Source of the DNA: Agapanthus africanus
Taxonomy: Eukaryota; Streptophyta; Magnoliopsida; Asparagales; Amaryllidaceae
Direction of reading: 5' to 3'
Length of the DNA: 64,000 nt
Assembly (NCBI GenBank): GCA_030015575.1
Contig: JASDDO010000019.1
Span: 515,564,986 to 515,628,985, forward strand
Below the pieces are notes generated by a model. It was not told where the DNA came from. It saw only the letters and a program-made list of their open reading frames with translations, and did not search any database. Position numbers and translations under genes: made by a program. Positions within the stretch are counted from its first letter, which is position 1. Every line of letters starts with the position of its first letter. Positions 45,856 to 57,873 of this stretch are shown piece by piece.

Positions 45856-48800
45856 GATATGGTCGCTACCTGGAGAGAGAGAGAAGAAAACACTCAGCGT
45901 GCGCTCTGTCAAGAATAGATTGATTATTATTTTATCTAATCAGGATGGCTCCCACTGTTTTTATCAAATCTTCCTTCAAACCCTAAAAGGAAAGACTAGC
46001 CGGGATTAATTACACATTACAAGTTCGCCAATCTTTCAGCCAGGCCAGTGTCGGTACTTTGAGGGAGGTCCCCCGTGCTTTCGCACGAACCTAATTAATG
46101 TAAACCTCGTTTTCCCAGAGGCGTAACCCCGTTGACACCTTTCTAGACACCTACTTGATCGGCTAATTGTAATGTATAAAAACTCTCCCAGGAGTAACTC
46201 TTACTCGCAGCGGGTATCGGGATCCAACTATCACATAGAAGGTATGCAATCTCATTGCAAGTTTCAACACTTGAAACTCCCGATAAAGGTTTTTACCCCT
46301 AGCACCTATGACCTTAACTATGGTCAACAAATCATAAGTACTAGTCAAGTTCTACCCGTCATTTCGTGATTAATTAGACCCACCCACATGACCCTTAACT
46401 AAGGTCAACAAAGTCACGCGACTGTCCTAACTAATCGCATCATATGCGGTGTAGGAAGACATCACTTAGCTACCGTACACTGTGCCTTGACTATGGTCAA
46501 CAAACACAGCACGAATACTAAGTACTCTACTTCCTAAAATGACGGAGGGTTGCGGCTGGTTTTTATGAAAACCTTTAACGCTTTGAACTTGATCTCGTTG
46601 CGGAATCAAATGGTTTTTAAATGGAATGTTTTTGAAGCTTTTCTAGTTTTGCTAAAGGGGTCACTCCCGGTGAAGGGATCGTCGGCCCTTTCCTCGTCGA
46701 ATGAGGTGCGGGATATATCATATATATCACTGTGCAAAGCGGAAACTATAGAAGTGATCAAAGACAAACCGAGGGTTGTAGCATCTGCCAGTTATTGCTA
46801 AAGGAGTCACTCCCGGTGAAGGGATCTCGGTCCTTTCCTCATCGAATAAGGTGCAGGATGTTCTATAATGAACACCGCGATGCAAAGCAAGAACTGTAGC
46901 TACCTGTTTTATTTTGAAATTCGATTCCACAACATCAATTAGGTTTATTTTCTTTCATTAATCTCATTAATGAATATCCCATCATTTTAAGTTACCTAAA
47001 CATCACAGATAGATATGACGTACACTTATGCCATCCGCATTCGCCTCGATGTCCCGTCTGCACCGTTAGGTTAGGTAACTAACGCCAGAGCGAGGCAGGG
47101 CTAGCGCGGGTGTAAAACATAAGCAACGTCTATATAATATATCATATATACTATATATAATACCTGTCACAGAACATCAGAACATCGCATGATCACAGAT
47201 AGAACACAGCAGAAGAAACATATGAAATATTGGATATACTAGGACGTCCGTGTTTTCAATACGAGCCAGTATAAAACACGGATTCCACGGTCGTGATGAA
47301 TAGCCTCTCCCACACCCCTAGACCCCTACGAGAGCGGCAAGCAACCCTGCCAATTCTAGGGTTAGGAAACCCGGACTCGACTCCTCGAGTTGGTCTCCCA
47401 CTGGACCCCAAAACCCGGTTACTTGTGCTCCCCTCCTTGGGTCTATCCTAGTGCAGAAAAGTAAATAATATACAAATGGTGACTACTTCCGCAACCTGGA
47501 AGCGCCCCAATAAAAGAATATTACATACAAGTTTTTACATGAATGAAAATGAAAAACACTCATCTTACATAAAAACCCCCGGCTATTCAAACACGACGAT
47601 CCAATATAACATATCCAGCAACACATAACATCACATGTCATCAACGTAAGTAAATATGTCCATCCCAATTGTCGTTGACATATAGCAACGAAACCGGCGA
47701 TATAACATATTACACTTACGGTCACAGAAAAGAAAGTGTAAAACTACAACAGTTGGAATCCGCAATCTCTTCAGACATCGCATGCCTGACCAAATGAATT
47801 ACTTAAACATCGCATGCCTAACAATTATAAACCCCGCATTTTAGTCTCATTATCGAAAACACTTTTCAATATTAAGTCGGGCAATTCAACAAGATTCCCG
47901 ACATTTTGATCGAATACTCGTCGCATACTTCAGTAGGCGGCCGCACCCCTGATACCGTCGACGAAGTGCACCAAGGCGGAACACCGCTACCGCGAGCACC
48001 CGGACGGATGCTTTCGGCAACGGGGTTCTCCTACAGTCACTTGGTCGGGGCTATGGAGTGAGGCTGTCTATTAAGTTTACCCGGCGAGTATCCGCGTACG
48101 CTACGTGATTGCGACGGACTTTTGATCACATCAAAATTCCGTGGCAACCGATCAAGTGAGACTAAATTGCTATGTTTATAACATTCATTCAGTTATCATA
48201 TAACTTATTGTGAATTCCAATTATTGTATCCCATTCCGGATAAACAGAAAATGTTAAACTTTTCGATCGAACAATCTAACACCCAACTTTTCCCGAAACA
48301 GATCAACACATGAAACAAGTCTAACAACATTCCGTTCTTGCCTCAGTACCAACGATCCAGCCGTAGAAGGGTCAAGCCAACGCCTCACATGTGGCACGCC
48401 GTACTGCCCCAAACCCGAAGGTTCAAAGGGCAGTTCAAGACGGTCACATAATCGAGTTAAGGTTTGTGTCTTCTAGAGGGACCATCGCGTTACTTGCACT
48501 ACTTAGAACGTCGTCAAACTACGGAAAAATCCAACACTTGGAAATTTCCCGACAAGGGAAAAATTGGGTATTTATATCCGGTCGAACTTTTTAACATATT
48601 CTAAAACTTATCCGGAAAGCCACACAGACAAAATTTGATACCCCGATCGAAACACCGAATCCCCAAATCAACTCAGAAAAATTCAACTCTTGAAAAAATA
48701 TCAAAAATATCCAGGAAAACCATAACAGCAGAAGAGGAATTACTGTACAAAATTTGTTGCGCAATACGACAAATAGGCCGCGCTTCCGCCGCATGAGCCA

Positions 48801-48998
48801 TGCTCGTGCCGCGGAAGGGCGGCGGTCTAATGGAATTAGGACTACGAATTTTGCAGTTTTCCTTATAATCTCCTGCTGAGTTTACTGAATATTTTTAATA
48901 TAGAAAAATCACTGTTTTTGAAAAAAGTACAGAGAGCTCTTTTGGTTCGGGGTTTCGGGTTCGTTCGGACTTCAATTTCCGTCTGGACTACGCCTAAG
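45856..48998 (-). other. Element D structured leader
   Basis: Collinear in reverse with the C leader. Triple array 46299-46509, with hairpin 1 as CTGTG and CACAG (46480-46484 and 46505-46509), two base pairs changed on both arms relative to A, B and C. Tandem modules at 46654-46691 and 46800-46836, long hairpin near 47645-47720, GC-rich inverted repeat at 48776-48826. The pyrimidine tract appears in reverse near 45871-45890. Confidence 0.8.
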
Positions 48999-49022
48999 GC
49001 TCTAGCTAGGCTCTGATACCAC
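48999..49022 (-). other. Element D primer-binding site
   Basis: The reverse complement is GTGGTATCAGAGCCTAGC, directly after the LTR; it contains the full TGGTATCAGAGC. Confidence 0.9.
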
Positions 49023-51258
49023 TGTAGGATTCCTAGGCACTCTAGTGAGGTCTCACAAGTGATCAAACATGCACAAATAAAATTTTACGGGTGCCTACAA
49101 ACCCGACTACGGATCGTTTACTAGATATTTAGGCGAAACAAAAACAAGTTAACAATTTAACTAAGGGAACGGACATACAACCTTTGTAGATCCGGTCCAC
49201 CATCTCCACGGCTCCGCAACAAAGTCCCCTCGGCTGTCCAAAATGAATCCGGAACTCAAGTATCGGTATCATCGAAGAATGGGCGAGCTTGATCGTCGGT
49301 TCAATGCCGAAGATGATCTACGTCGAGATATCGCAAGAACAAGCTCCAACTTCATCAAGCTTGGAAAACTTGTGAAGGAAACACCCTATACTACTTGGCA
49401 ATAGATAGAGGATGAAGAAATAGGAAGTGGGTAAACTTTAGTTTTGGATTTCTCACACTTTTTCAACACTTGCCATTGGAGTAGCAAGCTATATCCATGG
49501 AAGAAGAAGATGAAGAAGAAGAAGATGATATGATAACTTCTTTTTTTTTTTTTTGAAATAGAAAATAAAATACAATACTTATCATATCATTGACCATGGT
49601 TTAGTGTAGAGACTTAACTTAGGTTAGATAGTGGTTAGGGTTAGATAAAAGACAAGAATGGTGGACTAAGGTCAAAGCTTCAAGAAGCTTTCAAATAAAA
49701 ACAAATCTAGCAACCATTCTTATCTCTTTATCTTTCCTTTTTCCAAAATAAATAAAAGGAATAAATAAATGATTAAGTAAATGAAAAAGAAACCCTAATC
49801 ACCAATTAACCATGGTTTAACACTTTACACAAAACCAAGCAAGAATGTATCATCAAACATGATACAATCATGTGCACAAAACTATATCGAATATACAATG
49901 TGCACATCCGCGTGAGAAAATCCATTTAAAGTGAACCGATACTAGTTAATGCAAAGTAATATATCAAATATATAATTATGTATTAAATCATTAAATCAAC
50001 ACTTGATTTAACGATCCGGTCATATCGCATATAACCGGCTAGTATCCAATGTGTCGGCTTATCGAATCAATCCTTGATTCGATAACTAGGTTATATCGCA
50101 TATAACCATTCGATACATTGATCGCGAGAATCAAACACGGTATCACATACACGCATTATTCTCGGTCCCGCACATATCTCATATGCACTCCTATTTCGTT
50201 TCGCTTGAACCAGGAAACCTCTGTGTAGGACTCTAAAGACTCGTCAATACGCCGGTAGCAGATGATGATCATATCATGCACCCACAAGCCGCAAGCGGTC
50301 TGCCAAACGTAACGGCCACCCGGGTATTGAGCGATCAGAAGATCGACGAGCAAGCCCGCTCACACTCCTGCGAATCCGACCAGTAACACTACCGTATAGT
50401 CCGGTCTGTTCGTCTGATATGTCGCATATCTCGCCTAGGGGTGGTAAACGTCAGACCCCAATAGCTCGATAAGTCATGCCGACGTAGGGTCCATAACATT
50501 CGTGAAACTACTGATAACACTTACCAGTATATCACTGCAACCCTGGCCAGGGATTTCCTGTTATGGCCAGTCGAGCATTGCACAACATCAACCCCCAATA
50601 CCGGGAGAGACGAATCCCCTCCTATCGCTCATTGCCTCCATGTGAATCGGGACTGTACCCAAAAACCACCTGTTTGCACAACTCAGTAGAGCCGTGGTAG
50701 GGTGGAAATCAAAGCACAGTGGGAGACACACAAGACTCTATGACGATCTCGGGTCAACAGACTAAGCTGTACCAGTGTCACCAGAGAACTGCCATCTGAC
50801 GTGAGGTATAATACCATCTGGGAGTTCTCGGCGAGTCCGTTCAGTGTACCCAGTCTCTACTGAGCACCCGCATACCATCTTCGATGTCAAACACCAATGG
50901 ATATGGGATCATCCATCGCCCATCGCATGGGTCGAGAAGATATGCGCTAGTCTACTCTGGAATATCGATGCCCCGTCTCGATATTCCCTCGACTAGGAAC
51001 ATTTCAAGGATGTACTCTTGGACTACCCAGGCCCCACTAGTATGATCTACATCATAGTCCTGGAAGTCGAGTACACATCCTATGGGCTTTATCAACATGT
51101 AATCAGAGAGACAGAAAGTATACATGTTAAGATAAAGTGCAACCAGATAGCGTACTATCATGTCGAGCAAGAAAGTCCTTTCTATATATGTCCCAGCATC
51201 CACTACAATATACATCCTATGTACAGTAATGGCCTCTAGGGCATACATATAACTAACA
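49023..51258 (-). repeat. Element D 5' LTR
   Basis: 2236 bp; see the partner at 40829-43064. Confidence 0.97.
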
Positions 51259-51263
51259 ATGAG

Positions 51264-51648
51264 ATTGCATACCTTCTATATGATAGTTGGATCCCGATAC
51301 CTACTGCGAGTAATTGTTACTCCTAGGAGAGTTTTGCACTTTACAATTAGCCGATCAAGTAGGTGTCTAGAAAGGTGTCAACGGGGTTACGCTTCTGGGA
51401 AAACGAGGTTTACTGTAATTAGGTCCGTGCGAAAGCACGGGGAACCTCCCTCAAAGTACCGACACTGGCCTGGCTGAAAGATTGGCGATCTTGTAGAGTG
51501 TAATTAATCCCGGCTAGTCTTTACTTTTAAGGTTTGAAAGAAGATTTGATAAAAACAGTGGGAGCCATCCTGATTAGATAAAATATATAACCAATCTGAT
51601 CTTGCAAGTGCGCACGCAGAGTGTTTTCTTCTCTCTCTCTCTAAGTAG
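51264..51648 (+). other. Element C leader, last part
   Basis: It resumes after D with the duplicated ATGAG. It holds the GAGTAA-TTG-TTACTC hairpin (about 51308), the CGTGC-GAAA-GCACG tetraloop hairpin (about 51426), the GATTAGAT hairpin, and the pyrimidine tract before GTAGCGACC. Confidence 0.8.
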
Positions 51649-54451
51649 CGACCATATCACGCCTTAATCAAGATAATAATATGGATGTATTGACCGAACC
51701 CGCTTGTTATACTGAGCTGGGGATCGTTGGTCCCGCTCCAACTTATAATTGTTATAAGACAGAGCAGGAAATAGGGAAATACCAGGATTCCCATGCCGCC
51801 CAAACGAAGAAAGTGCATGAGATGCATCTCCTTCGGGTGTGTTCATTACAAATAACTGTTTCTCAGTATCCTCTGCATCCTGGGTATTTGACACTGGATC
51901 AGGATCCCAGATATGTAATCTGTTACATAAGGCTACAAAAAGGTAGAAAAACTGAGAACGGGTGATAAGTTTCATGAGACAGAAAACGGGGCAAGTGTTG
52001 CAGCCAAGTCTGTTGGTCACTGTCACCCTGTATTACCAATACATTGATTCTGAACAAATGCTATTAGATACCGAACCTGATATACAAAATCATATCAATC
52101 TCTTTATTAGTAAAGAAATGATAAAATTTTGTATTGATGGATAATGTTTTGAACATTTCCTATATCAAAAGTTGATCGGTTCAGGCACGTCATCTAAAAG
52201 CATTGACGTTCTAAATCAAACTACAGTTCCTAGTATACAGAACACACATAAGAGGAAGAGTTCAGAAATGAACGAATCCTTCTTGAGGCATTGTAGACTA
52301 GGTCATATCAATACGACCCGACTGGCCGAAGTTACATTTTAGATGCATAATTAAATCAGTTTGAATTTACATCTTATGAAACTTGCCAGTCATGTCACAA
52401 AGATAAGATGACCATAGCTCTGTTTATTGGAAACAGAGAAAGAGTTAGTAAACTCTTGGGACTGATACATAATGATGTATGTAAGGTCCCCTGTCTATAC
52501 ATGCCAGGACCGGTTCTTTGTACTTCACTACATTTTCTGATGATCTCTCGAGATTCAGTCATATGTTCCTGTTGAAACAGAAGTCCGAACCTTTTGAGAT
52601 ATTCACAGAATATAAATTAGAAGTAGAGAACCAAAATACGGGTATAAGTATTATGTCCTATGATGAGATCAGGGAGGAGAATACTTGTGCATAGAATTCT
52701 TGGACTATTCTAAAAGAAAATGTGATTCTCTCTCAGTATTACTCCTCTGAATACACCACAGCACAATGGTGTATCAGAGCGGAGCAATCGCACCGTATTA
52801 GATATGGTGTACTCTATGATGGGTACTACTGAGTTACCTATTTCCTTTTGGGGTTGTGCACTTGAGAAGCTGCATACCTATTGAATAGGGTTCAAATCAA
52901 ATCAGTTGCCCACCACTTCATATGTGATATGGAATGGGAAGAGCCTATCTCTTGAGTAAGTTAAGATTTGGGATTGTCCGGCCTATGTCAAAAGCAAAAT
53001 CCGGACAAGATCGAGGCAAGGTCAGTTCTGTAGAACTGGAAAGGTTCCAGCTATACAAAACTGCTGATGATTTGACAGAACCAAAGGATTCAATAGTCTC
53101 CGACGAACCTCAGCCTCTCCGCCGATCTGGTAGGGTTTCTCATCCGCCTGAGAGATACATTGATTTCTCGATGACAGTGGGAGCGAGGATTGCATCATGA
53201 GATGATGACCCAACTAGATTCGAGCAGGTCATCGAGAGTAGGGACTCTGTAAGAATGGCTGGATGCTTAGCGATCTGAGATGGAATCCATGTACACCAAC
53301 AAAGTATGGACTTTGATTGCTATATCTGAAGGGTAAAATCCCCATCAGGAGCAAGTATATCTAGAGAAGATTACTTGGTGGAGATGGAAAAGTTGAGACT
53401 TTCAAAGCTAGACTTGTTAAAGGTTTTCGTCATCGACCAGGCGTGGATAATGATGAAATCTTTTCCAGGGACTATGCTTAAGTCCATCCAGATCCTACTT
53501 GCCATTGCCACATACCATGACTACGATATCTGGTGGTTGGGTGCCATGACTACTTTTCTAAATAATGATTTAGAAGAGAACGTCTATAAGAACACAGCCA
53601 GAGGGCTTCGTAAACAGTGGGAGCAGCGGAAACGTGTGCAAGTTGCTTTACATGATAAAGCAGGCATAGCGGAGTTGGAACGTCTGTTTTGATGTGGTAG
53701 TCAAATAGTTTGACTTCATCAAAATGGTAGATGAACCTTGTATGTACAAAAAGGTAGTAGAGAGTAAGGTGGTCATCCTCGTATTGTACGTGGACAACAT
53801 ACTCTTGATAGGAAAGGGGTTTCCTATACTACGCTCGGTCAATCTCTGCTTATCATAAGGATTCTCCAATAGGATCAAAGTGATACCTCCTAAATCCTGA
53901 GTTTTCATCTATGAGATAGATGTAATTGGATGCTAGGATTCTCACTAGATGTAGTGAGATAGTATCAATCGATCCTGGGGAGAATCACTGGAAGGGTTCC
54001 AGGGTGATAAAGATGACTGAATGTCAGTCACAAGCATTGTCTTTACCCTCAGTAAAGGGACGGTATGTTGGAAAAGTTCCAAGCTAGATACCGTGGCAAA
54101 CTAGACGATAAAGGCTGGTAACATCGCTATTAAAAATACTACCAAAGAGGCAGTTTGGGTGTATATTGGTTCATGAGATGAACTAGGTTCCCACCATTGT
54201 GTGACAATGGAAGTGTGGCTTTGGCCAAGGAACCATGATCCCATCAGTGACCCAGACATATTCTGAGGCAGCATCACCTGATCATGGAGATAGTTGATCT
54301 CCAGGGTGATCGAGGTTAGGAGAGTAGACTCAGAGGACAACACGGCGGATCCACTCACGAAGGCCTTTTCCCAAAGAGAGACTTTTAGGGGATGGTTGAG
54401 TATTAGATACTACAACTACTGCTACAGATGGCCCTAGTGCAAGTGGGAGAT
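51649..54451 (+). pseudogene. Element C pol remnant
   Basis: Heavily broken. Recognisable parts are the N-terminal stretch MDVLTEPACYTELG (51681), a decayed protease region near 51880, integrase pieces at 52440-52800, EPQPLRRSGRVSHPPERY near 53106, reverse transcriptase pieces near 53480-53830, and RNase H pieces near 54100-54360. It ends in the polypurine tract at 54437-54451. A fossil. Confidence 0.8.
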
Positions 54452-56657
54452 TGTTAGTTATATGTATTCCCTAGAGGCCATTACTGTACATTGGATGTAT
54501 ATTGTAGTGGATGCTGGGATATATATAGGTAGGACTTTCTTGCTCGACATGATAGTACGCTATCTGGTTGCTCTTTGTCTTAACATGTATACTTTCTGTC
54601 TCTCTGTTACATGTTGATAAAGCACTTAGGATGTGTACTCGACTTCCAGGACTATGATGCAGATCATACTAGTGGGGCCTGGGTAGTCCATGGGTACATC
54701 CTTCAATGTTCCAAGTCGTGGGAATATCGAGACGGGGCATCGATATTCCAGAGTAGACTAGCGTATATCTTCTCGACCCATGTGATGGGCGATGGATGAT
54801 CCCATATCCATTGGTGTTTGACATCAGAGATGGTATGCGGGTGCTCAGTGGAGACTGGGTACACTGAGCGGACTCGCTGAGAACTCCCAGATGGTATTAT
54901 ACCTCACGTCAGATGGCAGTTCTCTGGTGACACTGGTACAGCTTAGTCTGTTGACCCGAGATCGTCATAGAGTCATGTGTGTCTCCCACTGTGCTTTGAT
55001 TTCCACCCTACCACGGCTCTACTGAGGCGTGCATACAGGTGGTTTTTGGGTACAGTCCCGATTCACATGGAGGCAATGAGCGATAGGAGGGGATTCGTCT
55101 CTCCCGGTATTGGGGGTTGATGTTGCGCTATGCTCGACTGGCCATAACAGGAAATCCCTGGCCAGGGTTGCAGTGATATACTGGTAAGAGTTATCAGTAG
55201 TTTAACGATTGTTATGGATCTCACGTCGGCATGACTTATCGAGCTATTGGGGTCTGACGTTTACCACCCCTAGGCGAGATATGCGACATATCAGACGAAC
55301 AAACCGGACTGTACGGTAAGTGTTACTGGTCAGATTCACAGGAGTGTAAGCGGGCTTGCTCGTCGATCTTCGGATCGCTCAATACCTGGGTGGCCGTTAC
55401 GTTTAGCAGACCGCTTGCGGCTTGTGGGTGCTTGATATGATCATCATCTGCTGCCGGTGTATTGACGAGTCTTTAGAGTCCTGCACAGAGGTTTCCTGGC
55501 TCAAGCGAAACGAAATAGGAGCGCATATGAGATATGTGCGGGACCGAGAATAATGCGTGTATGTGATACCGTATTCTATTCTCGTGATGAATGTATCGAT
55601 TGGTTGTATGCGATATAACCTAGTTATCGAATCGAAGATTGATTCGATAAGTCGATACATTGGATACTAGTCGGTTATGTGCGACATGACCGGATCATTG
55701 AATCAAGTGTTGATTTAATGATTTAATATATAATTATATATTTGATATATTACTTTGCATTAACTAGTATTGGTTCACTTTAAAAGGATTTTCTCACTTG
55801 ATGTACACAAGTTGTATATGTGATATACTTTTGTGCACATGATTGTATCATGTTTGATGATACATGCAAACTTGGTTAAGTGTATGATTAAACCGTGGTT
55901 ATATGAATGGTTAGGGTTTTGTTTATTTATCTATTCATTTATTTATTTATTTATTTTGGCAAAAAGAGATAAGGTGGCTTTCTTTGTTTGCTTGTTGAAG
56001 CTTCATGAAGCTTTGAACAAGTCCACCAATTTTGTCTCATGCTTAACCCTAACCATTCAACCTAACCATAGTTCATTCTCTACACCTAACCATGGTTGGT
56101 ATATGATAAGTATTCATATTATTTTCTATTTGGAAATATACTTATCACATTCTTTCTTCTTCTTCTTCATCTTCAACAATGAAGAAAGCTTGCCTCCATC
56201 AATGGCAACATGAGAAAAGGAGTGAGAAATCCAATTCTAAAGTGAACCCACTTCCTATTTCTTCATCCTCTACCACTTGCCAAGTAGTATAGGGTGTTTT
56301 CTTCACAAGTTTCATGGCTTGGTGAAGTTGGAGCTTGATCTTGTGTTGCCTCGACGTAGATCATCTTCGGCATCGAAGTCGACGACCTAGCCCGTCCATT
56401 TCTCCGATTAAGCCGATGCTAGAGTCCGGGATCCGATTTGGACAGCGGAAGGACATCATCGCGGAGCCTAGGGAGTGGAGGACCGGATCTACAAAGGTTG
56501 TAGTCACTTTCCTTTAGCGATAAATTCGCTTATTTCCATTGCATCGCCTATACATCTAGTTAACGATCCGTATTAGGGTTTGTAGACACATGAAAAACTA
56601 GAATTGGCCATGTTTGATCACTTGTAAGACCTCATTTTTGTGCCTAGGATCCCTACA
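54452..56657 (+). repeat. Element C 3' LTR
   Basis: 2206 bp, about 2% different from the split 5' LTR, and with 12 bases (near 55900) absent from the 5' copy. Confidence 0.95.
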
Positions 56658-56662
56658 CCTAG

Positions 56663-57873
56663 GTCATACGATCATAATATAATCCTCAAATATATATAAC
56701 CAGCAGCCTATAACAATGGCTAGGGTAAATATCTAACCCAAGTATAATCCCATATGACCGTGTCAGTGCCTCAGGTAACATTATAGAAATGGATGATGTA
56801 TGAATGCATGAAAAATATGATAAAGTTTTTAAAATGATATCAATACACATATATTAGCGTCCCATTCCACTAATATTGGTGTAAGGGTATATATAACAGC
56901 ACCCCCATACCTTGTTATATATACAATGAAGTATGGTCAATGTAATCATGCATGTAAATACGAGGATATAGTCAAAATCATGGAAAAACATCATGAAACC
57001 TGTGCCCAGCATCGGCACAAAACATAAATCCCAATATCTCGATATCTCTGTATCATAATCTCTGTACCTCAATATCTCAATCATAAAATCCAGGGTGCCG
57101 TCAGTCCAGATCGGCCCCTACCATCCATCTCATGGCTACGACGGTATCCTCCGGATATCCGACGTGTCGGGTAAAATCACCGGTCGGTCGTGCTCCCCTG
57201 CACAGGCTCAACGCCATCATCTGCGATCCTCTTACCCCGGGGTACCGCACCGGGCCCACCATGTACCCAAAACGGTTCCTCCACTTCTCGAATCGGGTTT
57301 CGAAATCCATCAGCAAACTCATGGTGGACGACTCATACATCATGGGAAAACCGCACCTTTTTATTTAAAAAGAGAGAAAGCAGTTTATATAAGTTTTGCG
57401 GTTTTCCCCCAAATCCAGAAAACATCATGGAAATCCGAATCATCAATAGCATGTAAAACCATGAATATAAGCATGAGAATCCATGAATGCGGCATATAAT
57501 GAACAACAGTATGCATGAAGTGACAGGTAATAACTACAATGTCAAGCTGGCATATAAGGCAAGCATACTAATATCATGTCACTACTAGCTATCAAGCTAA
57601 ATCAAGCAATAATATTTTCTAAGTGTTCGTGACATGGCAATTACCGATGAAGATGTGTGTGAGCCGGCAAATAAGTGTACATGGTACATACGTATCATCG
57701 GTAATGGTGCTGGTGTCCTAATAGCAGGATATCAATAATGAAATATGAATCACAACAGTATGCGATGCAGAGCAACAATGATAAAGTGCGGGAGCTGAAT
57801 ACTAACACAATGATGGCTGAACTGCATCTAATGTCATAAGAGTCCTATAGCTACATCACTATAAGGCTGAGCT
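56663..57873 (-). repeat. Gypsy LTR G' (reverse), second part
   Basis: Continuation of 27709-28228 beyond C. The block GGTACCGCACCGGGCCCACC (57241) and the CACCGGTCGG run match 17400-17530 in reverse; the stretch to about 57800 matches 16850-17000. No gene is seen. It ends where element F begins. Confidence 0.75.

Larger units (their letters stand above)
40829..51258 (-). mobile_element. Element D: very young Ty1/copia (subfamily III), reverse strand
   Basis: 10.4 kb, flanked by ATGAG at 40824-40828 and 51259-51263, inside the C leader. Reverse-strand order: LTR 51258-49023, primer-binding site 49022-48999, leader to about 45856, pol remains to 43080, polypurine tract, LTR 43064-40829. Both LTRs are 2236 bp and I count about four differences including indels, so insertion was probably within the last 0.1 million years. 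Pol nevertheless has many breaks, and no gag is recognised. It was therefore probably copied by proteins from another element. Confidence 0.95.
28229..56657 (+). mobile_element. Element C: Ty1/copia (subfamily III) hosting two other elements
   Basis: Bounded by TGTTAG and CCCTACA, with CCTAG at 28224-28228 and 56658-56662. Without T and D it is about 10.4 kb. The 5' LTR is 28229-29032 plus 36669-38058, the primer-binding site is at 38059, the leader 38083-40828 plus 51264-51648, pol remains 51649-54451, and the 3' LTR 54452-56657. The LTRs differ at about 40 sites in 2.2 kb by eye (about 2%), roughly 0.7 million years at 1.3e-8. Pol is heavily broken. Confidence 0.95.

Noticed and set aside
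57095-57499. 134-residue frame over the reverse gypsy LTR
   Set aside because: Corresponds to the GC-rich LTR block also found at 17400-17530, where the frame is not kept.
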